From: Candidatus Moraniibacteriota bacterium
GTDB taxonomy: Bacteria > Patescibacteriota > Minisyncoccia > Moranbacterales > UBA2206
Reading direction: 5' to 3'
Assembly: GCA_030679995.1 (NCBI GenBank)
Contig: JAUXSK010000018.1
Span: 1 to 41,827, forward strand
Length of the DNA stretch: 41,827 bases
In this document: positions 23,604 through 30,636 of the stretch, one piece after another
Layout of the letters: each line of letters opens with the position of its first letter
Position numbering within the stretch: the stretch's first letter is position 1
The notes under the pieces: model-generated
Databases searched by the model: none
Seen by the model: the letters and a program-made list of their open reading frames with translations, nothing else
What the model was told of the DNA's origin: nothing
Program-made: the position numbers and the translations under genes

Positions 23604-24629
23604 ATGAACGAGCATGAAATATTTGCCCAACCCAGCACAGGGACCGATCCGGAAACCGCCTCGGAAAAAAAAGAAATGTCAGCGGAAGAAATTTTAAAAG
23701 AGAAGCTGACGATTCTGCGCGGCGGCATTATCAAAGCATTGGGATCGGAAAATTACAAAAAAACTTCCCAGTGCCTCTACACGGTACTTTACCATCAGGA
23801 AGATATTGAAAGATTGATTGCGGATCTGGGAATTGAAGATACGAAAGCTTTCCCAAATCGCACATCGACCCTAAAAATGCCCCTGGCAACCTCCGCCAAA
23901 AGCACTCCTGATGAAGAAGATTTTATAGCGAGTATAACGAGAGCCTTGGCAGTTGAGCCTGATTTCAAAGAATGCGTCTATGCCGGAGCAGAAGAACAAC
24001 TTACCAATATGGCCCATATGGGTCCGGTGCGGATTTGGACAGCCGGCGACGCTCACGGATTGACTGACACCGACGGAAAATTCATACCCGGAAGCAAGGG
24101 GCAATTAAAAAAAATCAGTTTGGCTGGCAATTTGAATGAAATGCGCAAAAATATCGCCCAAGAGTCAAAGCAACAACATCCGGAAGCGCCTCGGGAAAGA
24201 ACAGACATTCTGACCGTTTTGGCGACAGAAAATAAATTTTCACTTATTTCTTCCATCGGGGAAGAATTCCAAAAGAAAGGCATAAAAATTGTTGCAATAA
24301 TGGAGGACAATTTGAAATACCTTATCCGGGCGGAAGAAGCCATTAAAAAATTCAATTTGGAAGTTTTGCCGATTTGGATACGCCAGGGAGACCGCAAAAA
24401 CAGCATCCCGAAGGATTCCGGAAAAGACCTGGCTTATTATTTGGAACGCTACAATGCCCAGGATAGCGTGGAAGGTATAGGCGGAGTCCTTGAAAAACAT
24501 AGGATTTCTGCCGAATCCCAACCCGGCTTCATCGTGGATTATGACGAAGTTATTATGGATAGCTCCAAAAAATTAGCTGCTCAAGAAGAAGCTGTGTTTG
24601 CCGCTTTAAAAAAACGGGATTGGATATAA
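23604..24629 (+). CDS. HAD-like protein with its nucleophile motif at the C-terminus (possible circular permutation)
   Basis: 341 residues. Residues 1-120 show no recognised domain. From about 124 a haloacid-dehalogenase pattern appears: CVYAGAEEQLTNMAHMG then RIWTAGD (Thr146, motif II), Lys211 (motif III candidate) and VAIMEDNLKYLIRAEEA (Glu234-Asp235, motif IV). The motif I expected before residue 124 is absent. Instead GFIVDYDEVIMDSS at 308-321 (Asp312, Asp314, Asp319) closely resembles the usual motif I, FDxDGVIVDS, only 20 residues from the end. The simplest reading is a circularly permuted HAD hydrolase; a decayed HAD with a chance motif is the alternative. Following two PNK-like kinases, a phosphatase role is plausible but unproven. 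Confidence 0.6.
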   Translation: MNEHEIFAQPSTGTDPETASEKKEMSAEEILKEKLTILRGGIIKALGSENYKKTSQCLYTVLYHQEDIERLIADLGIEDTKAFPNRTSTLKMPLATSAKSTPDEEDFIASITRALAVEPDFKECVYAGAEEQLTNMAHMGPVRIWTAGDAHGLTDTDGKFIPGSKGQLKKISLAGNLNEMRKNIAQESKQQHPEAPRERTDILTVLATENKFSLISSIGEEFQKKGIKIVAIMEDNLKYLIRAEEAIKKFNLEVLPIWIRQGDRKNSIPKDSGKDLAYYLERYNAQDSVEGIGGVLEKHRISAESQPGFIVDYDEVIMDSSKKLAAQEEAVFAALKKRDWI

Positions 24630-24686
24630 AAACAGACATTAAGATAATTATTCCCCGCAAGAAACTTGCGAGGAATCCAATTTGCT

Positions 24687-24715
24687 TTGACAAAAACCCC
24701 CGGATAAGCTACTAT
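24687..24715 (+). promoter_or_regulatory. pnp promoter
   Basis: TTGACA (24687-24692), 17 bases, TACTAT (24710-24715). It predicts a leader of about 115 bases before the pnp ATG, with a GCCTT/AAGGC inverted repeat. PNPase commonly represses its own synthesis through its leader, so this is a reasonable site for autocontrol. Just upstream (24652-24677) is a hairpin CGCAAG-AAA-CTTGCG. Confidence 0.7.
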
Positions 24716-24835
24716 ACAGCCAGTTAATAATTTAATATTTGCCTTGTTTAATGCGTAAAAGGCACAATAATGCGTTCAAATTTTGAACTCAATATCGTGT
24801 TTATAACGTCATTAGCGCAAGGCTGGACGTTTCTT

Positions 24836-26944
24836 ATGGAACAAAAAAAATGGTCTCTCCAAATCGGAGGACGAGTGCTTGAGGTCGAAACCGGTCTTTT
24901 AGCCAAGCAGGCCAACGGATCCGTGACTGTGCGTTATGGCGACACCGTAGTATTGGCTACGGCCGTAATGAGCAAAGGGCTATCCCGCATCAGCGGCTAT
25001 TTCCCTTTAATGGTAGATTTCGAGGAGCGATACTACGCTGCCGGAAAAATCAAGGGTTCAAGATTTATCAAAAGAGAGGGACGCCCATCTGATGATGCCG
25101 TTCTGACTGGCCGCGTCGTTGACCGGACTATCCGACCGCTTTTCAACTCAAGAATGCGAAATGAAGTGCAAGTGATTGTGACTGTTTTATCAATTGACGG
25201 AGAGAACGATCCGGACACAATTTCCGTGATTGCCGCTTCAACCGCCTTGGCTATCTCCAATATCCCTTGGAATGGGCCGGTGGCCGCCGTGCGAGTCGGA
25301 CAAGTCAATGGTGAATTTATCCTAAACCCAGTGGCCGCTGAAATTGCGGAAAGCAATTTAGATTTGATTATTTCCGGCACTAAAGACAAGATCAATATGC
25401 TGGAAGCCGGCGCCAAAGAGGTTCCTGAATCAGAAATCGTAGCCGCTTTTGCTTTTGGACAAGAAGCTATCACAAAAATCGCCAATTTTATTGAAGATAT
25501 CGTCAAAGAAGTCGGCAAAGAAAAGGTTACGCCGATTCTTTTACAGGGCGAGCCTGAATTCGAAGCTAAAGTCAAAGAGATTTTATTGGCTGAAAACCTG
25601 GCCGAAGCCCTCTATGATCCGAAAAAGACCGTCATCGAAGAAAAGACCAAGGATATCCAAGAAAAGGTTAATGAATATATTTCCGCTAATTTTACCGAAG
25701 GTATTGATAAATTAAAGGAAATTGCCACGCAAGTTTTTGAAGAGACTTCTGATGAAATCGTCCACCAAAATATTTTAGACAAAGAACAACGCCCGGATGG
25801 ACGCAAACTGGATCAAATCCGCCACATCGATTGCCAAGTCGGTATTTTGCCACGAACCCATGGCACCGGACTTTTCACCCGCGGCGAAACCCAAGCCTTG
25901 ACCGTAACAACCCTAGGCTCACCCGGAGACGAACAAGTCATCGATACGATGGAAGTGGATATGAAAAAACGCTATATCCACCACTACAATTTTCCACCAT
26001 ATTCAGTGGGCGAAGTACGTCCGATGCGCGGACCAGGCCGACGGGAAATCGGCCACGGCGCTTTGGCGGAAAAAGCTTTAGTTCCGGTTTTACCAGCCAA
26101 GGAGGTTTTCCCCTACACTATCCTTTTAGTTTCCGAAGTGCTTGAATCAAATGGTTCCTCTTCGATGGCTTCAACCTGCGGTTCCACATTGTCGCTTATG
26201 GATGCCGGCGTACCGATTACCCGCCCGGTTTCCGGAATCGCGATGGGAATCATTGTCGGTGCTGATGGGAAATTCAAAGTTTTGACCGATATCCAAGGAT
26301 TGGAAGATCATTACGGCGATATGGATTTCAAAGCCGCCGGCACGACTGTCGGAATCACCGCTTTGCAAATGGATGTCAAAGTACAAGGCGTGACTTTGGA
26401 AATGCTTACAGCTGTCTTGGAACAATCACACAACAACCGCTTGGAAATTATGGACAAAATCACGACTGCCATCCCGACGCCACGCGCCGAAATGAGCCAA
26501 TATGCTCCGCGCATCATCATTATGCATATCAATCCGGATAAGATCAGGAACGTTATCGGCACCGGTGGCAAGATCATCAATGCCATTATCGATGAAACTG
26601 GCGTACAAATCGACATCGAAGATGACGGATCGGTTTTCATCACCTCACCGGATGCCCAAGCTGCCAAGAAGGCTCAGGAATGGATCGATAATTTGACGCA
26701 CGAAGTCAAGGCCGGCGAAGTGTTCCAAGCTAAAGTCACCAAAATTATGACTTTCGGAGCTTTCGCGGAAATCCTGCCGGGACAGGAAGGATTGATCCAT
26801 ATTTCCGAACTGGCTGAGCGCCGGGTGGAAAAAGTCGAGGATGTGGTTGCCATCGGCGATATCGTACCGGTCAAGGTCAAAGAAATAGATTCTCAAGGCC
26901 GCATAAATCTGTCTATGAAAGCCGCCGCGAAAAAAACCGAATAA
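24836..26944 (+). CDS. pnp: Polyribonucleotide nucleotidyltransferase (PNPase)
   Basis: Phosphorolytic 3'-5' exoribonuclease and RNA polymerase acting in mRNA decay. 702 residues from ATG 24836 (an open frame reaches 24770 but the family begins MEQKKWSLQIGGRVLEVETG). First RNase PH domain (about 10-140), helical linker, second RNase PH domain (about 310-545; RPDGRKLDQIR, FTRGETQALTV, catalytic region GSTLSLMDAGVPI), KH domain (about 555-615; NVIGTGGKIINAI) and C-terminal S1 domain (GEVFQAKVTKIMTFGAFAEI). All parts are intact. Rather than following rpsO directly, it has its own promoter. Confidence 0.97.
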   Translation: MEQKKWSLQIGGRVLEVETGLLAKQANGSVTVRYGDTVVLATAVMSKGLSRISGYFPLMVDFEERYYAAGKIKGSRFIKREGRPSDDAVLTGRVVDRTIRPLFNSRMRNEVQVIVTVLSIDGENDPDTISVIAASTALAISNIPWNGPVAAVRVGQVNGEFILNPVAAEIAESNLDLIISGTKDKINMLEAGAKEVPESEIVAAFAFGQEAITKIANFIEDIVKEVGKEKVTPILLQGEPEFEAKVKEILLAENLAEALYDPKKTVIEEKTKDIQEKVNEYISANFTEGIDKLKEIATQVFEETSDEIVHQNILDKEQRPDGRKLDQIRHIDCQVGILPRTHGTGLFTRGETQALTVTTLGSPGDEQVIDTMEVDMKKRYIHHYNFPPYSVGEVRPMRGPGRREIGHGALAEKALVPVLPAKEVFPYTILLVSEVLESNGSSSMASTCGSTLSLMDAGVPITRPVSGIAMGIIVGADGKFKVLTDIQGLEDHYGDMDFKAAGTTVGITALQMDVKVQGVTLEMLTAVLEQSHNNRLEIMDKITTAIPTPRAEMSQYAPRIIIMHINPDKIRNVIGTGGKIINAIIDETGVQIDIEDDGSVFITSPDAQAAKKAQEWIDNLTHEVKAGEVFQAKVTKIMTFGAFAEILPGQEGLIHISELAERRVEKVEDVVAIGDIVPVKVKEIDSQGRINLSMKAAAKKTE

Positions 26945-27035
26945 TCAAATATTGAAATAGTTTTACTAAGCAAACCCGCATTACCATCAAATAAATCCCT
27001 TGCGGGATAGTCAAAAATTGATTTTCATTGTAAGA

Positions 27036-27070
27036 TAGAGACAAGTCGATTGTCTCTATTTTATTTTTTA
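27036..27070 (+). terminator. pnp terminator
   Basis: TAGAGACAA and TTGTCTCTA with loop GTCGA, followed by a T-rich stretch (TTTTATTTTTT). Confidence 0.85.
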
Positions 27071-27078
27071 AAATATCC

Positions 27079-27098
27079 TCCCGCTTATGCGAGCGGGA
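27079..27098 (+). promoter_or_regulatory. Hairpin just upstream of the 380-residue gene
   Basis: TCCCGCT and AGCGGGA enclose a TATGCG loop. It ends 13 bases before ATG 27112 and contains the only GGGA near that start, so it could affect ribosome access. Low certainty. Confidence 0.35.
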
Positions 27099-27111
27099 TT
27101 AAAACAAAAAA

Positions 27112-28254
27112 ATGTTTAAAAATCCAAATTCGACAGATCCGCAAGATGCGGTCAATGTCCAACAGCAAAATTTCAGCCAAGACAAAGATTTAAAAATTGA
27201 AGATGTCCCGATCCATACGATGGCGCAGGACCTTTATGAAATCGAACATCCCAATGAAAAAAAGGATATTGCCCAGGAAATACCCGTAAAAACCGTTATC
27301 GCTCAAAGCTTGACTGAAAAACAAAAAACCAGCCCATTCCTCAATCCTATCAAGGAAACAACACCGGAAAAGATCACACCCCAAGCAAAAACAGAGACAG
27401 CACCGGAACTGTTCAAAATAGATTCGCAGAAAAATACCGAGCCCGCAAGCAAAAACGGCGCGCTGGCGATTCTCGCTTCCATACTTATCCTTACGATTGT
27501 CGGTGCTGGTGTTTATTATTTCCTCTCGATCCAGAAAAAAAATATCGAGCCGGCCGTTGTCGTATCTCCTGAACCGGCCGCACCGGAGCCGGCCGTCGAG
27601 CAAGTTCCGGCGCCTGCCCCTGAATCGGCACCGGAATTATCCACAACGAATCCGAATTATTTGCCGATTGATATTGAAAACTCCGACAGCAACACCCTGA
27701 AAAATACGCTCGATGAATACGCGCAAAAAGTACAGAGCTCCGCAATACCCACATCAGTAGAATTTCTTATAGTCGACCAAAAAAATAATCCTATCACTTT
27801 TGACGTTTTCGCAAAAAAGCTTGGACTGGCCCTTTCCCCGATAGTTATGCAGAATATCGGCGCCGACTTCAGCTTATTCTTTTATAATGACCACTCCAAT
27901 ATGCGACTTGGCCTGGCCATTGATTCCAAAAATAACGCTTTACTAAAAACCAGTTTATCCAAAGAAGAGAAGTCGCTTGCGCAAGAATTACAACCGCTCA
28001 TCCTCCCGACCGGCTACGAATTCAACCCTGCGACCTTCGGTTCAGGCGACTACAACGGAGTGGCTATCAAATATCTGAACGCTTCCGGCATTGCCAATCT
28101 ATCTGTCGATTATGCCATCTCAGGCAAAAAATTGATTATTGGTACCAGCAAAATGACTGCCAGGGCGATTATAGATTATACATTAGCTACCGAGGAATCC
28201 TCAACGGCTGAAAACATAAAAGTCCCAACGGAAGGATCCGCTTTGATAAAATAA
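27112..28254 (+). CDS. Single-pass membrane protein with Pro-rich stalk, unknown function
   Basis: 380 residues. A ~120-residue hydrophilic, probably disordered cytoplasmic part (KETTPEKITPQAKTETAPEL) precedes one membrane helix (about 123-142, ALAILASILILTIVGAGVYY). A Pro/Ala/Glu-rich stalk (about 150-180, PEPAAPEPAVEQVPAPAPES) leads to a ~200-residue folded extracytoplasmic domain with alternating strands and helices (SVEFLIVDQKNNPITF, ANLSVDYAISGKKLIIGTS). No catalytic motif is visible. I do not recognise the domain. Confidence 0.75.
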   Translation: MFKNPNSTDPQDAVNVQQQNFSQDKDLKIEDVPIHTMAQDLYEIEHPNEKKDIAQEIPVKTVIAQSLTEKQKTSPFLNPIKETTPEKITPQAKTETAPELFKIDSQKNTEPASKNGALAILASILILTIVGAGVYYFLSIQKKNIEPAVVVSPEPAAPEPAVEQVPAPAPESAPELSTTNPNYLPIDIENSDSNTLKNTLDEYAQKVQSSAIPTSVEFLIVDQKNNPITFDVFAKKLGLALSPIVMQNIGADFSLFFYNDHSNMRLGLAIDSKNNALLKTSLSKEEKSLAQELQPLILPTGYEFNPATFGSGDYNGVAIKYLNASGIANLSVDYAISGKKLIIGTSKMTARAIIDYTLATEESSTAENIKVPTEGSALIK

Positions 28255-28485
28255 ATTCCAATCGCAATCAGAATTAAACACCGCCAATCCGCTATCCCCA
28301 CGGCCGTCACATCATAACCTGTGGATAACTTGTTGAATACGCCCAAAAATAGCCCTGATTTATGGATAAAATAAAAGAGATTTACTTTTTTTATTCGCAA
28401 AGAAATCTGTTTCTGCGTGATATCTCTAAAAATTTATTTTTATAGTACAATAGTCCAGCAATACCGCGATTCCTCTGATACTACA
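28255..28485. other. Non-coding spacer upstream of the structured RNA
   Basis: No gene is supported. It has a hairpin-forming stretch (AGAGAT ... ATCTCT, about 28376-28427, enclosing CGCAAAGAAA/GTTTCTGCG) that may end the preceding transcript, and a perfect DnaA-box sequence TGTGGATAA at 28320-28328 with a one-mismatch relative at 28361-28369. A single perfect 9-mer is expected by chance often enough in 42 kb that no origin is claimed. Confidence 0.4.
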
Positions 28486-28514
28486 TTGACCCAGACCATT
28501 TTTCCTGCTATAAT
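28486..28514 (+). promoter_or_regulatory. Strong promoter of the structured RNA
   Basis: TTGACC (28486-28491), exactly 17 bases, TATAAT (28509-28514). Transcription should start at about 28521, the first base before the outer stem of the RNA. No protein-coding frame of convincing quality follows for 600 bases. Confidence 0.8.
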
Positions 28515-28520
28515 AAAGAT

Positions 28521-29062
28521 ACTTGAACATTAAAAAGAGAAACAGGAAACGGTAGCGGAGTTTCAATCGCAATTTCCCCCTATTTGCGATTGAAACCTCT
28601 CTACTGTTCAAGCGTTTTGAGTAACATCTCAAAGCCGCCGTCGACTTCTGACCGACGGACCCTAAAACAAAAATAAAAAATTTTACTAAAAACAAAAATA
28701 AAAAGTAAAAAATGTTCTTTAAAACGGTTGGTAACTACCTCGGGCAGCAATTGCAAAATTGCTTCCAGAGGTAGTTACTAGCCACCATCAAAGGTCATTG
28801 ACCAGAGAATGGTTGAGAGAGAAAAGTGCCTAGTAAAGTCAGAAAGGTACAAGCGATATGCGTGATATCAATCACACGCCAGTCTTCTGTGACTCGATGA
28901 TTTCTTCACCCGGAATCAAAAAGTACAAAAAAGGCTCACGCGTCCACATATCGACGAACACTTAGGTGTCTGCATTGAGCCAAATTATATTATTATATTG
29001 GGTTTTCAACTCGCAGACACCTAGGTTTCTATATTTTAGCAGCACCTCAAGGGTGTTTTTTT
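28521..29062 (+). ncRNA. Candidate large structured non-coding RNA, class not recognised
   Basis: About 540 bases with its own promoter and terminator and no supported gene. Visible helices in order: CTTGAACA/TGTTCAAG (28522-28529 with 28605-28612) enclosing a 12-bp stem (28561-28572 with 28584-28595); TTTGAG/CTCAAA (28615-28633); CCGTCG/CGACGG (28638-28658); an A-rich linker with a boxA-like TGTTCTTTAAAAC (28713-28725); a 16-bp stem (28726-28741 with 28768-28783) holding AGCAATT/AATTGCT; ACCAT/ATGGT enclosing GGTC/GACC (28784-28813); AGTCA/TGACT (28837-28894) enclosing a GCGTG stem; TCGAT/ATCGA (28894-28954); and an 11-bp stem TAGGTGTCTGC/GCAGACACCTA (28963-29023). A CACC/GGTG hairpin with a T-run ends it. 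I see no tmRNA, RNase P, 6S or SRP signatures. A 20-codon frame at 28712 overlaps the 16-bp stem and is probably chance. Confidence 0.65.
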
Positions 29063-29090
29063 GTTTTCAAGGATATTTCAGTGTTATACT
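29061..29090 (+). promoter_or_regulatory. Putative yraN promoter
   Basis: TTGTTT (29061-29066), 18 bases, TATACT (29085-29090), starting within the T-run of the RNA's terminator. It shows that yraN need not depend on the upstream RNA promoter. Confidence 0.5.
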
Positions 29091-29124
29091 GCAATAGGAC
29101 GTATGGCATAAACAGGACAAACCT

Positions 29125-29538
29125 ATGGCGCAGGAAAAATCATCCGACAGACAAACAAGCCGCCAAACTGGACAAGATGGGGAGCGGGTGGCTGCCAATT
29201 TTCTCAAGAGCCGCGGTTACCGGATTTTGGATATGAATTTCCAAAACGGCTCCGGCCGCAGGCTGGGCGAAATAGACATTATCGCGAAAGATCCAAGCCA
29301 GAATGAGATTATTTTCGCGGAAGTCAAGACTCGCGAATATACCCGATACAAAAATACTTTACCGGAAGAGAACATAAATCGCCAAAAATTACGCAAGCTA
29401 GACAAAATAGCCGCTTTTTACCTTAAAAAGAACGGTTTAGAAAGCTGCGGATATCGCTTTGATGCCCTATCCGTCTGGCTGGATTATGAAACTAGGCGCG
29501 CCAAAATCAAACATATCCCGAATATTTATCTGCTCTAG
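29125..29538 (+). CDS. yraN: YraN family (UPF0102) nuclease-fold protein
   Basis: 137 residues. GERVAANFLKSRGYRIL (about 20-36), GEIDIIAKD and IIFAEVKTREY form the E...D...ExK pattern of the PD-(D/E)xK nuclease-like fold conserved in the UPF0102/YraN family, followed by the usual NRQKLRKLDKIAAFYL helix. The biochemical activity of the family is not settled; a role in DNA repair or uptake is often proposed, which would fit comEC and comM in this window. It starts about 60 bases downstream of the structured RNA. Confidence 0.9.
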   Translation: MAQEKSSDRQTSRQTGQDGERVAANFLKSRGYRILDMNFQNGSGRRLGEIDIIAKDPSQNEIIFAEVKTREYTRYKNTLPEENINRQKLRKLDKIAAFYLKKNGLESCGYRFDALSVWLDYETRRAKIKHIPNIYLL

Positions 29539-29686
29539 CTCTTTATTGGTGCAATTATAAACCCTATCGATTGTAGTATTTGAGCCGTCTCCTTAAAAGG
29601 AGCAGCTTAATAGACATCATATCGATATTTTGATAAGATAAATAAAGATAATCCATAATTTCAGCCCCAAGCTGATTGATAAATAT

Positions 29687-30043
29687 ATGACTATAGATCC
29701 GCAAACGCTTTCCGAGCTCAAAGAAGCTCTTTTGACTGAAAAAACGAACTTGGAAAACAATCTTGGCCGCATCGCTAAGTCAGTCGATTCAAAAATCGGC
29801 GATTACGAGCCGGTATTTGATGAAATCGGCAATGACCGCGAAGACAATACTACCGAAGTGGAAGAATATACCGACAATTTGCCGGTTGAAATAGCACTGG
29901 AAAAGAAACTGCAAAACGTCATTTTAGCTTTATCCAAAATGGAAGACGGGACCTATGGTGTGTGCGAAAATTGCCGACAGGAAATCGCTCTCGAACGGTT
30001 GAAAGCCAATCCGTCCGCCCAAACTTGTATTACCTGCAAATAA
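29687..30043 (+). CDS. DksA/TraR-type zinc-finger protein
   Basis: 118 residues. N-terminal helical hairpin (TLSELKEALLTEKTNLENNL ... EIALEKKLQNVILALSKMED) and C-terminal C4 zinc finger CENC...CITC at the extreme end, the TraR/DksA arrangement. The DksA-tip acidic pair is not clearly identifiable (DREDNTTEVEEY is near the tip). Such proteins bind RNA polymerase in the secondary channel and modulate initiation. The stop codon is followed at once by the lspA ATG, as in other bacteria where a dksA-like gene precedes lspA. Confidence 0.85.
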   Translation: MTIDPQTLSELKEALLTEKTNLENNLGRIAKSVDSKIGDYEPVFDEIGNDREDNTTEVEEYTDNLPVEIALEKKLQNVILALSKMEDGTYGVCENCRQEIALERLKANPSAQTCITCK

Positions 30044-30511
30044 ATGTTTTCTTTTGCTTTATTGATCATTGCCGACCAACTAAGTAAATATTTGATCCGC
30101 CATCAGGGCGGATTTTATATTTGCAACCCGGGTATAGCATTTGGCATCAAACTAAATCCCACCGTATTTTATGTTTTGTGGATTTTAATAATTTCAGCCA
30201 TTGGCCTATGGACAATTTCGAAATCCAAAACATCAAACTCCAAACAATCTCAAAATCCAAATATTTTAAATTCAAAACGGTTTTGGGTTTTGGGTTTTGG
30301 GCATTTGGATCTATTTAGGATTTGGAATTTTGAATTTGGAATTTTATTGATCCTTTCCGGCGCTCTCTCAAACATCCTAGATAGGCTTTATTTCGGCTGT
30401 GTTATCGACTTTATCAGCCTGCCATATTGGCCGGCCTTCAATCTGGCTGATGCATTTATCACGATTGGTGTTATAATATCAGTAGTAAATATTAAAACTT
30501 CTAAACCCTAA
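30044..30511 (+). CDS. lspA: Lipoprotein signal peptidase II with a repeat-derived insertion
   Basis: LspA cleaves prolipoprotein signal peptides in the membrane. All signatures are present: DQLSKYL (11-17), NPGIAFG (28-34), SGALSNILDRLYFG (105-118, catalytic Asp113) and FNLADAFI (132-139, catalytic Asp136). Between membrane helices 2 (about 41-58) and 3 (about 100-115), where relatives have a short cytoplasmic loop, there are about 42 extra residues (59-100, SKTSNSKQSQNPNILNSK and so on). They come from a palindromic DNA repeat (30218-30343) translated in frame. A second copy follows the gene. Start codon is immediately after the DksA-like stop. The enzyme is probably functional because the insertion is in a permissive loop. 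Confidence 0.9.
   Translation: MFSFALLIIADQLSKYLIRHQGGFYICNPGIAFGIKLNPTVFYVLWILIISAIGLWTISKSKTSNSKQSQNPNILNSKRFWVLGFGHLDLFRIWNFEFGILLILSGALSNILDRLYFGCVIDFISLPYWPAFNLADAFITIGVIISVVNIKTSKP
30218..30343 (+). repeat. Palindromic repeat inside lspA, copy A
   Basis: The block is made of AAATCCAAA/TTTGGATTT-type words forming an imperfect inverted repeat (TCCAAATATTTTAAATTCAA on one side, GGATTTGGAATTTTGAATTT on the other, with a GGTTTTGGGTTTTGGG centre). Its 30-base core at 30255-30284 recurs at 30539-30568 region with one difference. It contributes in-frame codons to lspA. Confidence 0.8.
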
Positions 30512-30632
30512 ATTCCAAATCTCAAATAATTTCAAGATCCAAATATTTTAAATTCAAAATGGTTTTTTTGGGGGGTTGGATTTTGAACATTGCGATTTGT
30601 TTGGCATTTGTAATTTTGAATTTGTGATTTAA
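30504..30632 (+). repeat. Palindromic repeat between lspA and comM, copy B
   Basis: It shares ATCCAAATATTTTAAATTCA plus AAAtGGTTTT with copy A in the same orientation and has the same left-right symmetry (AAATTCCAAATCTCAAAT ... TTTGTAATTTTGAATTTG). It occupies nearly the whole lspA-comM spacer, so the comM ribosome-binding site must lie within or right after it. Confidence 0.75.
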
Positions 30633-30636
30633 AAAT

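Noticed and set aside
28320-28369. Possible replication origin (perfect DnaA-box TGTGGATAA plus a one-mismatch copy).
   Set aside because: Only one perfect box, no dnaA/dnaN neighbours and no cluster. One such 9-mer in 42 kb is expected by chance fairly often.
28426-28695. 89-codon minus-strand frame across the RNA promoter.
   Set aside because: Its codons are dictated by the RNA stems and A-rich linker, it has no ribosome-binding site, and the strong promoter points the other way.
28521-29062. Identification of the structured RNA as tmRNA, RNase P RNA, 6S or SRP RNA.
   Set aside because: I found no tRNA-like T-arm or tag frame, no GAGGAAAGTCC-type P4 motif, no single long bubble hairpin and no SRP tetraloop signature.
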